A stretch of DNA of 44,589 nt. It comes from Intoshia linei. Taxonomy: Eukaryota; Orthonectida; Rhopaluridae. Position numbers and translations under genes: made by a program. The notes beneath the pieces were generated by a model. It did not search any database. It was not told the origin of the DNA and saw nothing but the letters and a program-made list of their open reading frames with translations. The first letter of the stretch is position 1, and each line of letters begins with the position of its first letter. This document shows, one piece after another, positions 1-12,800 of the stretch. The DNA is taken from positions 1 through 44,589 of the forward strand of contig LWCA01000171.1 of assembly GCA_001642005.1 (NCBI GenBank). Direction: 5' to 3'.

Positions 1-90
1 ATGGTCTACCATCACTAGAATATATCGGTTCAATCTTGTGGTTTCAGGTAACGGAACTAACACATCCACTTGCCAAAAGTCATTAAAATT
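1..90 (-). pseudogene. Integrase core fragment of the Ty3/Gypsy element
   Basis: On the minus strand, positions 90 to 1 encode the segment FWQVDVLVPLPETTRLNRYI. It matches the start of the DDE integrase core and contains the first catalytic aspartate. The frame differs from that of the RNase H piece, and the usual linker and HHCC domain between the two are missing. The fragment continues past the window edge. Confidence 0.75.
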
Positions 91-1593
91 AAGAGTTTGT
101 ACATAATTTAATTTATTCCACTTATTATGATTCCTATGTTTATTTGAACTACTTTAAACTTTTCCTAATCGCTAATAATTCTTTCTTAATCGTAGAATAA
201 TTGCGTTCTGTTGTAGTCAATTGTTTACTAAAATATTCGATTACATGACTATTCTGAAATAGTACAGCACCTATTGCTACGTTAGAAGCGTCACATTCCA
301 GAGTATAATCTATCCCGGGTTTGGGTAAACAAAATATAAGAGCCTTAGTTAGGGAATTTTTTAATTGATTAAGTTCTATTGTGTATATCTGTCCATACAT
401 ATTTTACACCCTTTTTGAGTAATCTCGTCATTGGCCCAGCAATATCTCCATAGTTATATATGAAACGTCGATAAAAATTACACATTCCTAGAAACCTTCT
501 TAGTTGTTTAATGGTGGTTGGAACATTAATATTAAGAAAGAGGCTATTTTAGAGTCATCTATAGAAATACCTTTTCTGTTAACGATATGACCTAATATTT
601 TAATTTCTGATTTTCCAATTACACATTTCTTAGGTTTTACTGTAAAACCAGATTTTCTGAGAGCTTCAAAAACCTTAATAAGATCATCTTTGTGTTCACA
701 CTCATTTTCAGAAGCAACTATAATATTGTCTAAATAAATAATGACATTTGGTATGTGTTTAAAAATATTATCCATTATTCTTTGGCATGTAGATGAAGCA
801 TTCGATAAACCTTTAGGCATTACTCTAAATTGATAGAGTTTATCTCCGAATGAAGTTGAAAATGCTGTTTTCCATCTATCGGATATAGCTAAAGGAATCT
901 GCCAGTACCCATTCGTTAAATCAAGGGTTGAAAAAATTTTACGGTTTGCCATAAAATTAAGTGTATATTGTAAGTTTGGAGCAGGATATGTATCAGGAAC
1001 AGTCATAGAGTCTAACTGGCGAAAATCAATCACCATACGATCAGTACCATCTTTTTTTTTTACAAAAAATAATTCGACGTTATTGAACTAGAACATGGTT
1101 CGATAATTTTAGTATCTAATAATTTTTGTATATATTTTTCATGTTTCTCACGTAAATTGATTCCAACTGGAAAGGCTCGTATTTTTTTAAAAATAGATTT
1201 CTCAATAAGATGAATTTTATGTTCTCCAGTATTGGTTAGACCCATACGATCAGATATAACATCGGAAAAATTTGTGACAATGGAATCATAAGTACATTTA
1301 TTTATTGCTCGTACGTAATTAATTTCATTATTGATTGATATCAATTTCAAATGTATACATTCGTCGATTCCTAAAATATTTTGTGTATTAGTAATGAAAA
1401 ATTTTATAAATGTCCGTTTATCAATTTTAATTTGATATAACCATATACGTTTAGTTTCCTTTTTTCTACCGAAAATAAATTACTAGGACATTTATAAATC
1501 TGGACATTTTTTATTTAAACAGTTAACTTGTGAACCTGTATCTAACATAAATGAAAATATTACTGTTCCATCATTATTATTAAAGGCTAATTT
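90..1593 (-). pseudogene. pol: Retrotransposon pol remnant: protease, reverse transcriptase, RNase H
   Basis: Immediately after the gag stop, the same frame encodes an aspartic protease active-site motif LDTGS at about 1532-1549, then meets further stops. Reverse transcriptase begins in that frame (about 1060-1350). It continues in another frame (500-1036) after a poly-T tract near 1050 that probably caused the shift. The palm motif reads YLDN where the family has YxDD, so the second catalytic aspartate is lost. RNase H starts in 149-400 with the TLECDAS segment and breaks off early. Stops, frame changes and the catalytic substitution all indicate a dead copy. Confidence 0.85.
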
Positions 1594-2187
1594 TTAATTA
1601 ATTTCATTCTCTGTATGAATTGCATTAACAGATTTTTTTTGAAAATTTGCCTGTTCGCAATTTTTTGATATGTGTCCTGTTTTATGACATTTAAAACAAG
1701 TCATTTTTGATTCGCCTTTAAATTCAATTCTATCGAAAATTGAATCGTATTTTTGACAGATGGAGATACAGTCAGATAATTTTAATGAATCTCGTATTAA
1801 CAGTTTCGTTGTAATTGTATTGTTTTCGATTCCACATAGTAACTGATCTCTAATTCGTTCATTTTTATCGACAAATCGACAATTGCGAGAATTTTTATAT
1901 AAACGACTGGTGAATGATTCTGTACTCTCGTGTTGTGGTCTACTGATCTTATTAAATTTTAATCTTTCCATACTGACGTTTATAATCTTCCATTTTAGAA
2001 TATCGTCTTTATATAAATTATAAGATGGTTTTAAATTACTTTCGTCAAGGTGTTTTCGAGCTTCTGAACCAATGAAAATTTTCAATAATGTCAATTTGCG
2101 ACTATTTTTAGATTCCTTTTCAACGGCTTCATCCAGTTGCATCATTAATTTAAATTCCTCAATCCATTCACTTGCTTCAGTTCTCAA
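1594..2187 (-). pseudogene. gag: Retrotransposon gag with CCHC zinc knuckle
   Basis: This open frame of about 200 codons is the Gag (nucleocapsid) part of the Ty3/Gypsy remnant. Near residues 164-177 it carries a CCHC knuckle spaced C-x2-C-x4-H-x4-C, which binds RNA in Gag proteins. The frame opens after an in-frame TGA and has no ATG at its start; the first possible start at 2187 is a TTG, so the true N-terminus is probably lost. It ends at one TAA, after which the same frame runs straight into the protease. That arrangement could reflect stop readthrough in the parent element or simple decay. Confidence 0.85.
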
Positions 2188-2932
2188 TACTCCATTTTCG
2201 TCGATCGTCGATCAATGGTTTCGGTTTTGGCAAAAGATTATTCATTGTTCAGTAAGGTGAATTGTCTTGTAATGTTTTAGATAATAAATATTACGCAATA
2301 TAAGTTCTATATTTAAAATAAGACAATTTAGTTTTGTAGAAATATATTATCAATCAATAACTAGTTCATCGAGGTGAACTTTACATTTATTATAATTACT
2401 GGATTGAATATTACAAACCCATTCATTATTTTATTAATTAATTAATTGTAGTTATTTGTTTATTTAGACTACAGACCCAAGTCAAAACTGAAATACATAA
2501 AAATATGTAGAATATTTTTTAAAATGGTTTATAGGTAAAAAATTAATGTTAATTTAAGATTCTTAATATTTCATATATATGGTGTTCACACCAGAGATTT
2601 TTTTTTATCCAATTCAATTATAAATTCTAAATCATTTTTTAATCTTTCATTTTACTCTAATTAATTAGTTTAAATAGCAACGTGAATAATAATTGATAAT
2701 TGCAAATTGCCTGTAACATATATCTAATTATAATTATAAATATAAATTTAACATAAATATAAACACTATAGAAATTAAAATATAAAAAAGTAAATAAACT
2801 AAAACTGATGTGTTCAAATATATTATTTCGTGAAAAATGACCATAAAACTAAATTTATCATGATGTGTAATTATGGAATAATTGTATTTTAAAAATGTAC
2901 TTTGTTAATTATTGTAATCCTGTGAAAATTTA
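2188..2932. other. Intergenic AT-rich stretch
   Basis: There is no open frame or recognisable RNA gene here. It holds the region upstream of the retrotransposon gag (where an LTR would be expected but was not recognised) and the upstream region of REXO1. Confidence 0.5.
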
Positions 2933-5900
2933 ATGTTTGGACCTTCAAATTATTTTAAAAACATTCCGTGCCCATATTTTACCAAATTTGTGTGCACAAG
3001 AAAATTTTGCCATTTTAAACATGAACCGTGTGGTATACAATGACGTTGACTATTATAAAATACATTTTAGAGTACAGAGAACTTGAACTATTGAACAAAA
3101 ATAACGATACTGAACAAATTCAAGAAATATTATACATTCCAACTCCAATTAAAATATTAAAATGTGATTCAAAAGATGACAAAATAAAAATTAATAAGAC
3201 TGTAACGAAGGAATCTACAAAAAAAGAATTGGATTGTGTTATCGTTTCACAGAATAAATTACGGGGAAAAAGAAAAAGTGCCAAGAACCAAAAAAATCAA
3301 TGTAATTTACTTGGAGAAACGAATAATATTTTAAAAGCTAAACATTCAAAAATTCAATCCGTAGGCGAAAAAAGGAATATTTCTTCGAATAGTAAATATT
3401 GTTGGATTTATTTTATTTTTATTGTATTGTAGTTAAAAACAAAATTGAGAATATTACATGTAATGGAGACGACACATTTGTTGATAAAATTACAAGTCTT
3501 AAAAGAAAAGGTAAAAATTTTGCACATCCCTAATAGTTTTTCTTATATATATTGATTTTATTTAGCTAAATTAAAAATCAAAGCTGTTCCAGTAAAATTA
3601 ATTAATATTTTTACACTTGATAATAAAGAGTCTAATGAATCGTTGCAAAATAAAAATAGATTGGACCAGTGTAAATCCCAAAACCAAATTACATGTCCAG
3701 GTGATTCGATTCCTGCAGTAAAAACTAATATACCAAATAAATCAAAAAAACATGATTCTATCCAAATGAAATATGAATATAAATATGATTCCGCTGAAAG
3801 CGATGTGAAAATTGTTGATATCGTTAAAAAGAAAGGTAAAAAATTAACCAAAATTATCGAAGTTGATAAAATTCCTTCAACAAAATCTATAGTAGCTAAA
3901 GCGGTTAAAAACGATAAAACTTGGATAAATGTAATACAATCAAAAAAATTGGGAGAACTTACACTTCACGAACAATTACTTAGACGAAATGTAGACATTG
4001 AATCTGAATCAGTTCTACCCGATTTTTCTAAACAAAATGAAGAAATTTTACTATTATCGATCAAGCCCGAGATTAACAATTCTAATCAAAATTTTCCACT
4101 TTCGATTCGCCATAGATCTTTAATTCGTATAAAGGACGAACTTTTAAAACATAATGGATTAAAAAAAACAAAAATAGCAAAATTTGCCGTTAATTTTGAA
4201 AAAGCTGTGGCGTTATTGGGGAAAAGCAAAATTTCCTATATTAACAATTTGGTTAAAGTGTTAACTAGAATACGGAAAATGAAGAAATTTTCTCAACTTG
4301 ATAATTTAATTGAGGATATTTGTACGTGTCACAATGCAGACCCCAAAAAAACAGATGATTATGATGAAGATAAAATTTATAATATATTGAATAAAAGATA
4401 TGTGCATAATCGAAATACCTTGAAATCTAATGGATATCCCCTGTATAGCGAAAAGGATGATTCTAAAGTGGTCATTGATATATCTGCAGTTGATCAAACT
4501 AAAGTGAATGTATTTAGTATAATTTTATTTGACGTATTTTTTTGATTATTTAGAAATCAATAAAACTGCAGAGTGCTTAAGGTGTCATCAAAGTTTCAGA
4601 GCCTATTCAAAATCTGATGTAATTATAATTAAAAAAAACAGTGAACGTGTTTGTTTATTTCATCCTGGTAAATTCATCAAATTCCGTAATTTTTTTAAAT
4701 TATAATTTATAAACAATTTATTGTAATATTCAATCTTTTACACAAGTTTTTATTAGGCAATAGCGGTTACAATTGCTGCGGTGGGAGTAATACTTGTAGT
4801 AATTCAAAGGTTACTTTATGGGATTATAAATTTATAATCATTTTAGTTCCATATACAAAATATTAACAAATTTTCATCATTAGACAACTATGTCTGTACA
4901 AAAACTAATATTAAAAAAGAAAACACCTTAAAAATAGCTTCAATGGATTGTGAAATGGTTTTATTTTGTTTGTTTATTTTCTAATTGTTTTTTTAATTTT
5001 TTTAGCTTTATACCATAAATGGTTTCGAATTAGCCAGGCTTACTGTTGTGGGTTTTAATGGAAAAGTAGAATTAGATACATATGTTTTACCCACCTCATA
5101 TATTATTGAATATAACACTAGGTAATTGTAATTTTTACATGTTTTTATTTCAATAATATAATTATTTAGATATAGCGGAATAACAAAGGAAATTTTATTA
5201 AAATGCAATACTACATTTGAACAGGCTAGAAATCGCTTGTTGTCTATTATTGACCAAGATACTATATTAATTGGACACAGTCTCGAATCCGATTTTATTA
5301 GTTTAAAAGTTTTAAATTTTTTTATATTAAAGTGTATTCACTTTTTAAATGGAATTGCTGCATTGCACTTTAGTTTACTTTTATATAGTTTAGAACAGAG
5401 GTGGGGAAGCATTTACTATTTGAAGGCCGCACTAATGTCCCAAAAAATTAATAAAGGCGCACCTTTCTAAATAAAATTTAATCAAATACAGCAGTGCTTC
5501 TCATTTTATTATTCAATTTATTAGGGGTGAATACGAAAATTTTAGATGATTGGGGTGAATGAATTTCTAGCATATTTTATTCAATTTAGTAAAATCTAAA
5601 AGTAAAACCAAAATTTTACCAACCCTTAAGGGAAAAATCCCATTTTATCAAACTTAGATAAAAATATCTATATCTGATGCTAATAGAAAAACCAAAATTT
5701 TACCAACCCTTAAGGAAAAAAACCGCTTTTACCAATATTTTTCTGAAATTACCATTTTACCAAAAATTAATATTCTAAAAATAATATTATAAATTATAAT
5801 TGATAATAAATAAAATAATTTTAAATGAAAAATTGTTGAGAAGGTCGCACTTTCCCCACTTCTGGTTTAGAATCTAAACTTTACATGATGGTAGTTTTAG

Positions 5901-7575
5901 TTTGGCCGAGGGATTCTCCACCTTTTTTGAACAAAAATTTATGAAAAATGTATATCAGTGATTCCAGATTGGGGATCCAAAACTATATGTGTGTCCGTGA
6001 GATTCAAATAAAATATGAAAAAATTTTTATCAACTTTTATTTATTTTTATAGAGAATTTTTAATATTTATTACAGAAGTGCCAGATGTTTTGAATTTATG
6101 CCAAAGTCTATACCAGTCATTCTCAACCCTTTTTCGCTGTGGAACTGTAAGATGATATTACAAAAAACCTGTGGACCCCCAAAAAAATTAATAATAATGA
6201 CAATTTTTAATGAATCATTTTATTCATACATTTGGGTGAAACGAATGATGGTCAAAAGTCATGGAGTACTCTATTTTTGCGAGATGATAAACTTGATGAA
6301 CTATTAATATTAACCTTTAATCCGTCAATGTTCCCAAAATGGAACATGTTTTTCAGGTATTGTTTACAGTACATTATTAATTTTTTACTATATATTTTAT
6401 CAAATCAATAAAGTCTATATTATCTGTCTTCTCTGGGAAAAATTAATATATATCCCTTGGTTGATGTTTCATAGAATCATGAATATTGACTGATTTTTTG
6501 TCCCATTTTCAGTTTGAAATTTAAAGGTTTTTTTATGACTAGAAACTTAGCTCGGTCATAAATTTGAATAAAATAATCAAATAAAACCGCTGCTCCTAAA
6601 ATAGAACAATGGAGGTTTCCCAATAAGTTTTTACAGTGTAAAAAATAAATTTACACTTGTAAGTAATTTAATTTAATACCAAAGAATTTACTTTTACATG
6701 ATTTTCACGTTTTATATTAGTATTTCTGAGCCTTTATGTTACTGAAAATGTCTATAATATGTAATAGATGTATATAATTTTCATGGACCTCCAAAAAAGT
6801 GCTGTGGACCCTGTTGAGAATGGCTGGTCTATACGACCGCTACATTGTTATTTCAAAAAGCCCACTTTTATTATTATTTTTATTTGGCTTTGCAGAAATA
6901 ACTACGCATCGAGCTTTTTTTAAAAAAAAATATATTTTAATTCATTTAGCTGATACACGAACGAGTGATTGATACTAGTATTATTTTCCCTAGATATGGG
7001 ACTCATTATAAAAGTGCTCTACGATTTTTAGCAAGCCAGCACTTGCATAAAATTATACAAGATGGAGGTATTTAATATTAATAGTTTAGCGTTATTCAGT
7101 GATTCTGAACGTTTTTCATTTTGATCATGGCTCATGACTAAACCAGCCATTCGCAACTTGATCCAGCGATAAATTTTTGGTATTCAACACAGCTTTCAGT
7201 AAAATGTTACAAATTTTTTTAAAATAAAATGTATGAAAGAAAAATTTACTTACAGTAACGTAATGTTAATTAATTTTTAGTAATTACTATATCCCTGTTT
7301 TTTAAAGTGGGAATTAGCTAAGCATATTATAATGGTACCAAAGCTTTTTATATCTATTTACAAGGGATTAGTAAAGTTTTCAGCCAAGATTTAGATATTT
7401 TACAGAAAAATTCCCCTTTCTTTTGACATTTCTTATACGTTTTTTGAGGGATAGTTTATACAAAATTACATTTTAAATAGATTCCGGCCACTCATCGATT
7501 GAAGATTCTATATGTTGCATAGATTTGATAAAATATAAATTATCCAAAGATTCCTATTCCAAAAAAAACATTTAA
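2933..7575 (+). CDS. REXO1: RNA exonuclease 1 homologue (REXO1), 11 exons, 715 aa
   Basis: Predicted DEDDh 3'-5' RNA exonuclease of the REXO1 family; these act on structured RNA ends, usually in the nucleus. Exons: 2933-3032, 3071-3391, 3433-3510, 3566-4516, 4554-4667, 4757-4798, 4884-4957, 5006-5121, 5170-5308, 6950-7067, 7481-7575; all phases join. The N-terminus has a CCCH pattern (C13, C21, C26, H30) as in REXO1. A low-complexity Lys/Asn-rich middle follows, then a Cys-rich segment, then the nuclease: MDCEM (D557, E559), GHSLESD (D640) and GHSSIED (H688, D693). All DEDDh catalytic positions are present. The protein is much shorter than vertebrate REXO1 (about 1,200 aa), mostly in the linker. 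Intron 9 is 1.6 kb and holds transposons; most others are near 40 bp. A polyadenylation signal AATAAA lies at 7604. The start is the first ATG before the zinc-finger motif. Confidence 0.9.
5590..5780 (+). repeat. Short tandem-like array related to the foldback element arms
   Basis: Within REXO1 intron 9, units carrying ATTTTACCAACCCTTAAGG recur, spaced irregularly. The same unit makes up the arms of the foldback element at 31207-31802, so this is probably a truncated relative. Confidence 0.6.
5967..6890 (+). repeat. Dispersed repeat family C, copy 1 (split by a hAT MITE)
   Basis: The flanks of the MITE at 6114-6826 match, on both sides, the repeats at 41502-42372 and 42770-43160: a left part starting CAGTGATTCCAGATTGGGG and a right part with CGACCGCTACATTGTTATTT. 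The outer boundaries are approximate. The family resembles a non-autonomous hAT element itself. Confidence 0.65.
6114..6826. mobile_element. hAT-type MITE with perfect 8-bp target duplication
   Basis: The left end begins CAGTCATTCTCAACC and the right end is its inverted counterpart (CAGCCATTCTCAACA on the opposite strand). The element is flanked on both sides by GTCTATAC (6106-6113 and 6827-6834). Terminal inverted repeats starting CAG with an 8-bp duplication are the hallmark of hAT transposons. At 713 bp it has no transposase frame and is non-autonomous. It sits in REXO1 intron 9, inside a copy of dispersed repeat family C. Confidence 0.9.
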
Positions 7576-7867
7576 TATGTAAAATTTTTGTAAATTTTGT
7601 ACCAATAAAAATTAAATGTTTTCTACTAATAATTATGATAAATTATAATTATCAATCTTATTTATTGTGTATAACGATCCCCAACTTTTTGAATAGCATG
7701 TATAATGTACATTATTTACCAAAATGTTTAAAAATTTACATTCTTGCGGCACCAACTTTTTTATGATCACAACTCATAACATTTTGATACTGTAGTTAAC
7801 GTGACTATAAAAATATGATGGTTTTGAACCTAGGCATCATATTTTGTGAATGAAATTTGTGATAAAA

Positions 7868-8020
7868 CATTAATCGAAAACCTGTATTAGAAATTGGGTT
7901 TTTAATTAAACGGATTTGATAAATTTGATAGTGAATTTATTTTTTTGGTAGAATAAAAATGTGCCGACGGCAGAGCTAGGTGCTGTTTATACGTAATACA
8001 TAACAGTCAACTTAGTTAAA
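7868..8020 (+). repeat. Dispersed repeat family B, copy 1
   Basis: The end carries GGCAGAGCTAGGTGCTGTTT followed by a TACATAACAGTCAA tail. It recurs inverted at about 10714-10842 and direct at 36885-37030. There is no coding potential. It lies between REXO1 and the Tigger-like remnant. Confidence 0.7.
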
Positions 8021-8073
8021 CATATATTTATTTATATGTTGTATTTGGAGAAGTTTATAATACAGCCACGTTA

Positions 8074-9004
8074 TCAGAAAATAAAAATTGTAGATGAAAC
8101 AATTGTAAAAACAGGTGGATGGGTAGGACATTGATCCATTAATAATAGGATTTTACAATTGTCATCCAATCCCATGGAGGTACAATGATCCCTGGAGTCA
8201 GACACAAAATGATTTAAGAACCAATCTATTATATCTCTATTGACCCAGCTGAATTTTGAGGAAGTATAATACACAGGTATATCATAACCTTTGAAACATA
8301 TAGGGTTTCTACTTTTACCGAGAACCATTAACTTTTGCCTATCAGTGCCGTCCATATTTGATGTGCAACAAATAGTGATTCTGTCTTTACTGCTTTTTTT
8401 TCCATTTTTTTATTTTGTCGCTCATACATGGTGGATAATGTGGTTTTAGACATTTTCCGCCATTCAAGTCCAGTTTCATCCATATTATAGACTTGAGTGT
8501 CGGTTAAATTTTCTTGCAATAAGAGATTTTTTAATTCAATGACAAAACGAGCAGCAGTTTCTACATCGGCACCTCCTGACTCACCACACAATTTATATGA
8601 CTTAATTCCATTTCTATTTTAAAAATTTTTTAACCATCCTCGTGAATATCTACATTCAATATTATCGCTGCTGCAATCTTTGTTCAACATGACATTGACT
8701 GTAACAAGAACAGTTTCATCGGTAATTGAGGTATTGTTATTCCGCATTTCTACAAACCAACTGTATAACCCCTTTTCTATAACCGGAAAATTAGTCTGCC
8801 TCATACTTTTAAATTTCCAATTATCTCTGGAACATTTGCACGTTTATAAAATTCCATTATTGATGACTTATTTCTTTGAATCGTGTAAATAGTACTACGA
8901 CTTAATGCCATTCTTCTTGCTACTTCATTAACAGATTCGCCTTCGATCAATAGTTTCAATATTTCTAATTTTTTATTCAACGTGATATTATGCTTCATTA
9001 TCAT
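8074..9004 (-). pseudogene. Tigger-like transposase with CENP-B-type HTH, broken
   Basis: Four minus-strand fragments in order make one transposase. An N-terminal helix-turn-helix lies at 8801-9004 (around KLEILKLLIEGESVNEVARR). A second CENP-B-type DNA-binding part lies at 8619-8804. The first catalytic Asp is in YNMDETGLEWR (8328-8591), and the second is in LLLMDQCPTHP (8074-8355). The pieces lie in different frames, so at least two or three frame changes have accumulated. The third DDE aspartate is absent. Members of this group cut and paste at TA dinucleotides; this copy cannot encode a working enzyme. Confidence 0.85.
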
Positions 9005-9347
9005 TTAATTGTCAATTTTATGAATCATAACGTCATAATCATGATAAACTTTGTTTAGAAAAGTATTGTTTACATTTAAAATTAACTTAAATGAGTAAAC
9101 ATTATCTACTAACGGTACAGATTAGTAAATTATTCACTAATAATGCTTGACTACTATAAAAATCTATTTTTTAAATAAATGCTTTATTTTTTATGATATA
9201 CCTCATCAACGAATCTTTATCAACTTTCTTACTATGATTAAATACTATCATCATTCAATTAATTTAATACATAATAGAATTTTATTATTATCCTCAGTTT
9301 TTGGAGCACTTGTCAAAAAAGGTACCCCAAAACGGGGTTATACTGTA
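8074..9347 (-). mobile_element. Decayed pogo/Tigger-like DNA transposon, 3'-truncated
   Basis: The minus strand encodes pieces of a Tc1/mariner-superfamily transposase of the pogo/Tigger/jerky group. The 5' terminal end is recognisable at about 9322-9347: read on the minus strand it begins CAGTATAACCCCGTTTTGGG and is next to a TA, the usual target of this superfamily. No matching inverted repeat was found near 8040-8074, and the transposase stops just after the second catalytic motif, so the 3' end is missing. Confidence 0.75.
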
Positions 9348-9853
9348 TTTGATTAAGAATTAAATGATTTGAATTCAGAGTTTAATAATAAAATACGCTT
9401 TAAGAGTGATAATAAGTATAAATAAAGTACAATGTGGTGGGTTTATTACACTAATATTGATAACTTTGCTGAATCATCCAGCAAACCGTTGTAGCTTACT
9501 TAAATGACATTAATATGTAAATATTTCATCAAATAAAATGTAGAGTGAAAAATGTACTAAATAGCACTCCTAACATACATATCTAATAAAAATTAGGTGA
9601 AACACATTACATTTTATATTATACGACGTATATTATACATATAACATTGTATGTATATGTAGAAATATATAAATAGCAATACAAATGTACTAAATAAACC
9701 ATAAGTTACTATAGGTTCATTTATATGAAATTGTAAATTTGTTTCATTTTTAAAAAAGTTATAGCATTTTATTGATTTTAGTTTATAAAAAACTTTACAT
9801 TGTAAATTATGCATTTATTTCCGTGTATATAATTTTTAAATAGAATTAAACTA
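9348..9853. other. Intergenic region upstream of TTC39
   Basis: AT-rich sequence between the transposon end and the TTC39 start codon. I see no credible open frame, repeat or RNA gene in it. Confidence 0.5.
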
Positions 9854-12800
9854 ATGATCAAACCAGAAGATAGCGATTCAGAAGTTTGTATATCTATTAT
9901 TTATTTAATGTTACGTATGTAGTTTTATGATGCTTTGGAAGTTATAGAAAGTAGCAATAGGTAGTTATATACAATTAATTTGATAATTTCCACAATAGTG
10001 ATACTCATAAAACCGAATCACAATCCTCCAGTCCACCTTCAACAAAATCAGACAATATAAAATATTCTGAATCCTGTCAACATATCAAATTAGGAAACGA
10101 AAAAGTCAATTATCCTTTAGAAATTAGCCAAGATGATAAAGATTTTCATTTTTCACAACAAGAAGCATATTTAGCCATACATTCTTATTTTAACAATGAA
10201 TATGAAAAATCTTTACAAATTTCAAATAACGGGTATTAATCTTTTATTTAAATTATCTTTGAAATTATATTCTGTTTAAATGTAGTCATTCAATGTATCA
10301 TAGACTAATTAATTCTTATATTCTATATCTTCAAGCCGGATTGACAGTTGAACGCGTAATTTTTGTCATATTTAATTATTAAAAAAAAATAAATAATATA
10401 ATTAATAAATACAATAATAAATAGACTGTCATTGTTGAATCCATTGAAGCTGTAAATAAAGCTTTGGAAATTACAACAAAAATGAGACCAAAAAAAATAT
10501 CAAAAATAATAACTGAACGTAAATAATGATTTATTTATATTAAATTAAAATGCTATTTTCAGAAGAAGCTCATGCTGAATTGTGCTATGCCGAATTGTTA
10601 ATGGAGCAGGCATTTCTAAGCTTCATGGAAGATGAAAATCTTGTAGCTTTTGTTAAAGGTGCTTACAGAATTAAAAAATGCATCGATGCTATAAAGTAAG
10701 TTAATTATACATAACCACTAGGTTGACTGTTATGTACTACGTACAAACAGGACCTAGCTCTGCCAAGGGCACATTTTAATTATACCAAAAAAATAAATTA
10801 ATGTTAAAAATCCTACTATTCACTATTATCAATCCTTTAAAGGAGTGGTTCCCAAACTTGTTTTAGGTAGAACCATCATATCACATTACTTTTTACTTTA
10901 AAGTAAATTATTCTATCTTAATTTTTTTTGTTAACATTTACGTAAAGAATTTTAAAAATAATTGTTATCCCATTTTTTTAATTTATTAGACAAAATTTGT
11001 GTATATTAAAAATAAAGTAAAAACAGTCCAATCCTAAAAATTGTCATAAATACCATATATTCCAAAAAAATAACAATTAACAGGATACAACTGTACCATC
11101 TGTAATTTTTTTAATGTATAGGGCTGTTTTCATTAAAAAAAAGGGTAAGTTGGGGTTTTGGACCTAAAGATATTTTAATAAATTTAAATTTATGATAATG
11201 TTTATGATTTTAAAATCCGTATCAGCGTATATATTTTTTAAATTCTCCAATTTTAATTTAATTTTCAAAAAAAAGACAATTGGGGTTTTTGACCCGTAAG
11301 ATGTGAGTTTCGGAGGTTGAAATTTATTTTATTATCACACCAGAAAAAACTATAATTGAAATGTGGACTTTATAAAATTCTAAAACTAGTAGTTATTGAA
11401 ATAAAGTGGTACACACACAAACAAATATTGCGTAGCATATTATATAAGTAAGGATATAATAATATACTATATATAGTATATGTATCACTGTATCACAGAG
11501 TTAGGAAGTCGAAAATTGTAATAAAATGGATAAATCTTAATAGATATTGAAGAAAAAATTAAAAATAAATTAATTAATATGTTAATTAAATAATAAAATT
11601 AATATTTAAATTATAAATCGTTAAAATGAATTATCCAAGTTTTAAAAAAATCACATTCAGCTGCCGCTGCACTAGTTAGATGTAGAATTAAGATTGGCGA
11701 TTTAGTTACAATTAATTTACAATTAAAATCAACACATACAATTATCAATACTACTGGCGAACTAATGCGCCTCGGTGCACCATTTGGGAAGCACTGCCTT
11801 AGAATTAAAAAAACATTCTATATAAAATTATAAACCTAAGGTTGTCTACTACATCTGCATATTTTTCCATTAAGTAATTAAATAATTAATAATAATATTA
11901 GTCTTGATAAATTTTATATTTTATTTAACCAGGCATTTAATTTATATGGCGCAATTTGACGTGGTAATTTGAATTTAAAGTATAATGCATTCACTTTTAA
12001 TTATAAAGTTTTGTACCGAATTGAATTGACGAAAAATTTTACTAATGAGACGTGTAAGAGTTCTGGAACCCTAAAACTAAACTAAACGGTCAGTGTTCTC
12101 TATTGGTCCTATAATTATAATTATACATTTGATAAATGTTTTTTCCTTTCTCATTTAAAAATTCTAGAAACTGTCTATTAATTTCAGATCGTGTTGAATG
12201 GAGAAGTCAATTATCTAAAGATAATTTCAACAGTGGTTTGTGGTTGGGACATGGTTGTTATTTATTGGTTATACTTTTTTTAAATTATGTAATTTTTTAG
12301 TTAGTGAGTCTACTCCCAAATAAAGTTTTAAGATTATTTAAATTTATTGGAATACGCGGAGACAAGGTAAATTTCTTTTTAACATTAATAAATTAACATT
12401 AACGTAAATTATAATATTATGAATAGTTGGAAGGATTAAATCAAATTATAACTAGTGCTAGAATGATTGACTCGATACGAGGAATTTTTTCTGCATTTAT
12501 ATACATTTTGTACGAAGTTGTATCAAATCACCAATTTGGATATGGATCATGTGATGTAGAAAAATGTAGAGAAATTTTAAAATTGTATGAAGGCAAATGT
12601 AGTCAGGTTTCATATTTTGTATTTCATTCACATCAGTAGTGCATACACTTTTTTGTTGAAACGTAATTTTGATTTTCTGTGGCTTCCATTTTGATAGGTT
12701 AGGTTATGCGTGAAGATACAAATTTTTAAATTTTAAATTTATTTTCTTTCTGCACCGGAAAAAACTGACTTGATATTTTTGTTTTTGAAATTTCTGAGAC

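Larger units (their letters stand above)
1..2187 (-). mobile_element. Decayed Ty3/Gypsy-type LTR retrotransposon, gag-pol remnant
   Basis: Reading the minus strand from 2187 down, the domain order is gag with a zinc knuckle, aspartic protease, reverse transcriptase, RNase H, then the start of an integrase core at the window edge. This order is that of Metaviridae (Ty3/Gypsy). The coding frame is broken by several stops and at least two frame changes. A stretch between mid-RNase H (about 149) and the integrase core (about 1-90) is missing, including the usual RNase H end and integrase zinc-binding region. I did not recognise an LTR or primer-binding site upstream of gag. The element is non-functional here. 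Confidence 0.9.

Noticed and set aside
3558-3851. 97-codon minus-strand frame
   Set aside because: Shadow of REXO1 exon 4.
9147-9356. 69-codon plus-strand frame
   Set aside because: It overlaps the terminal repeat of the Tigger-like element and has random AT-rich composition.
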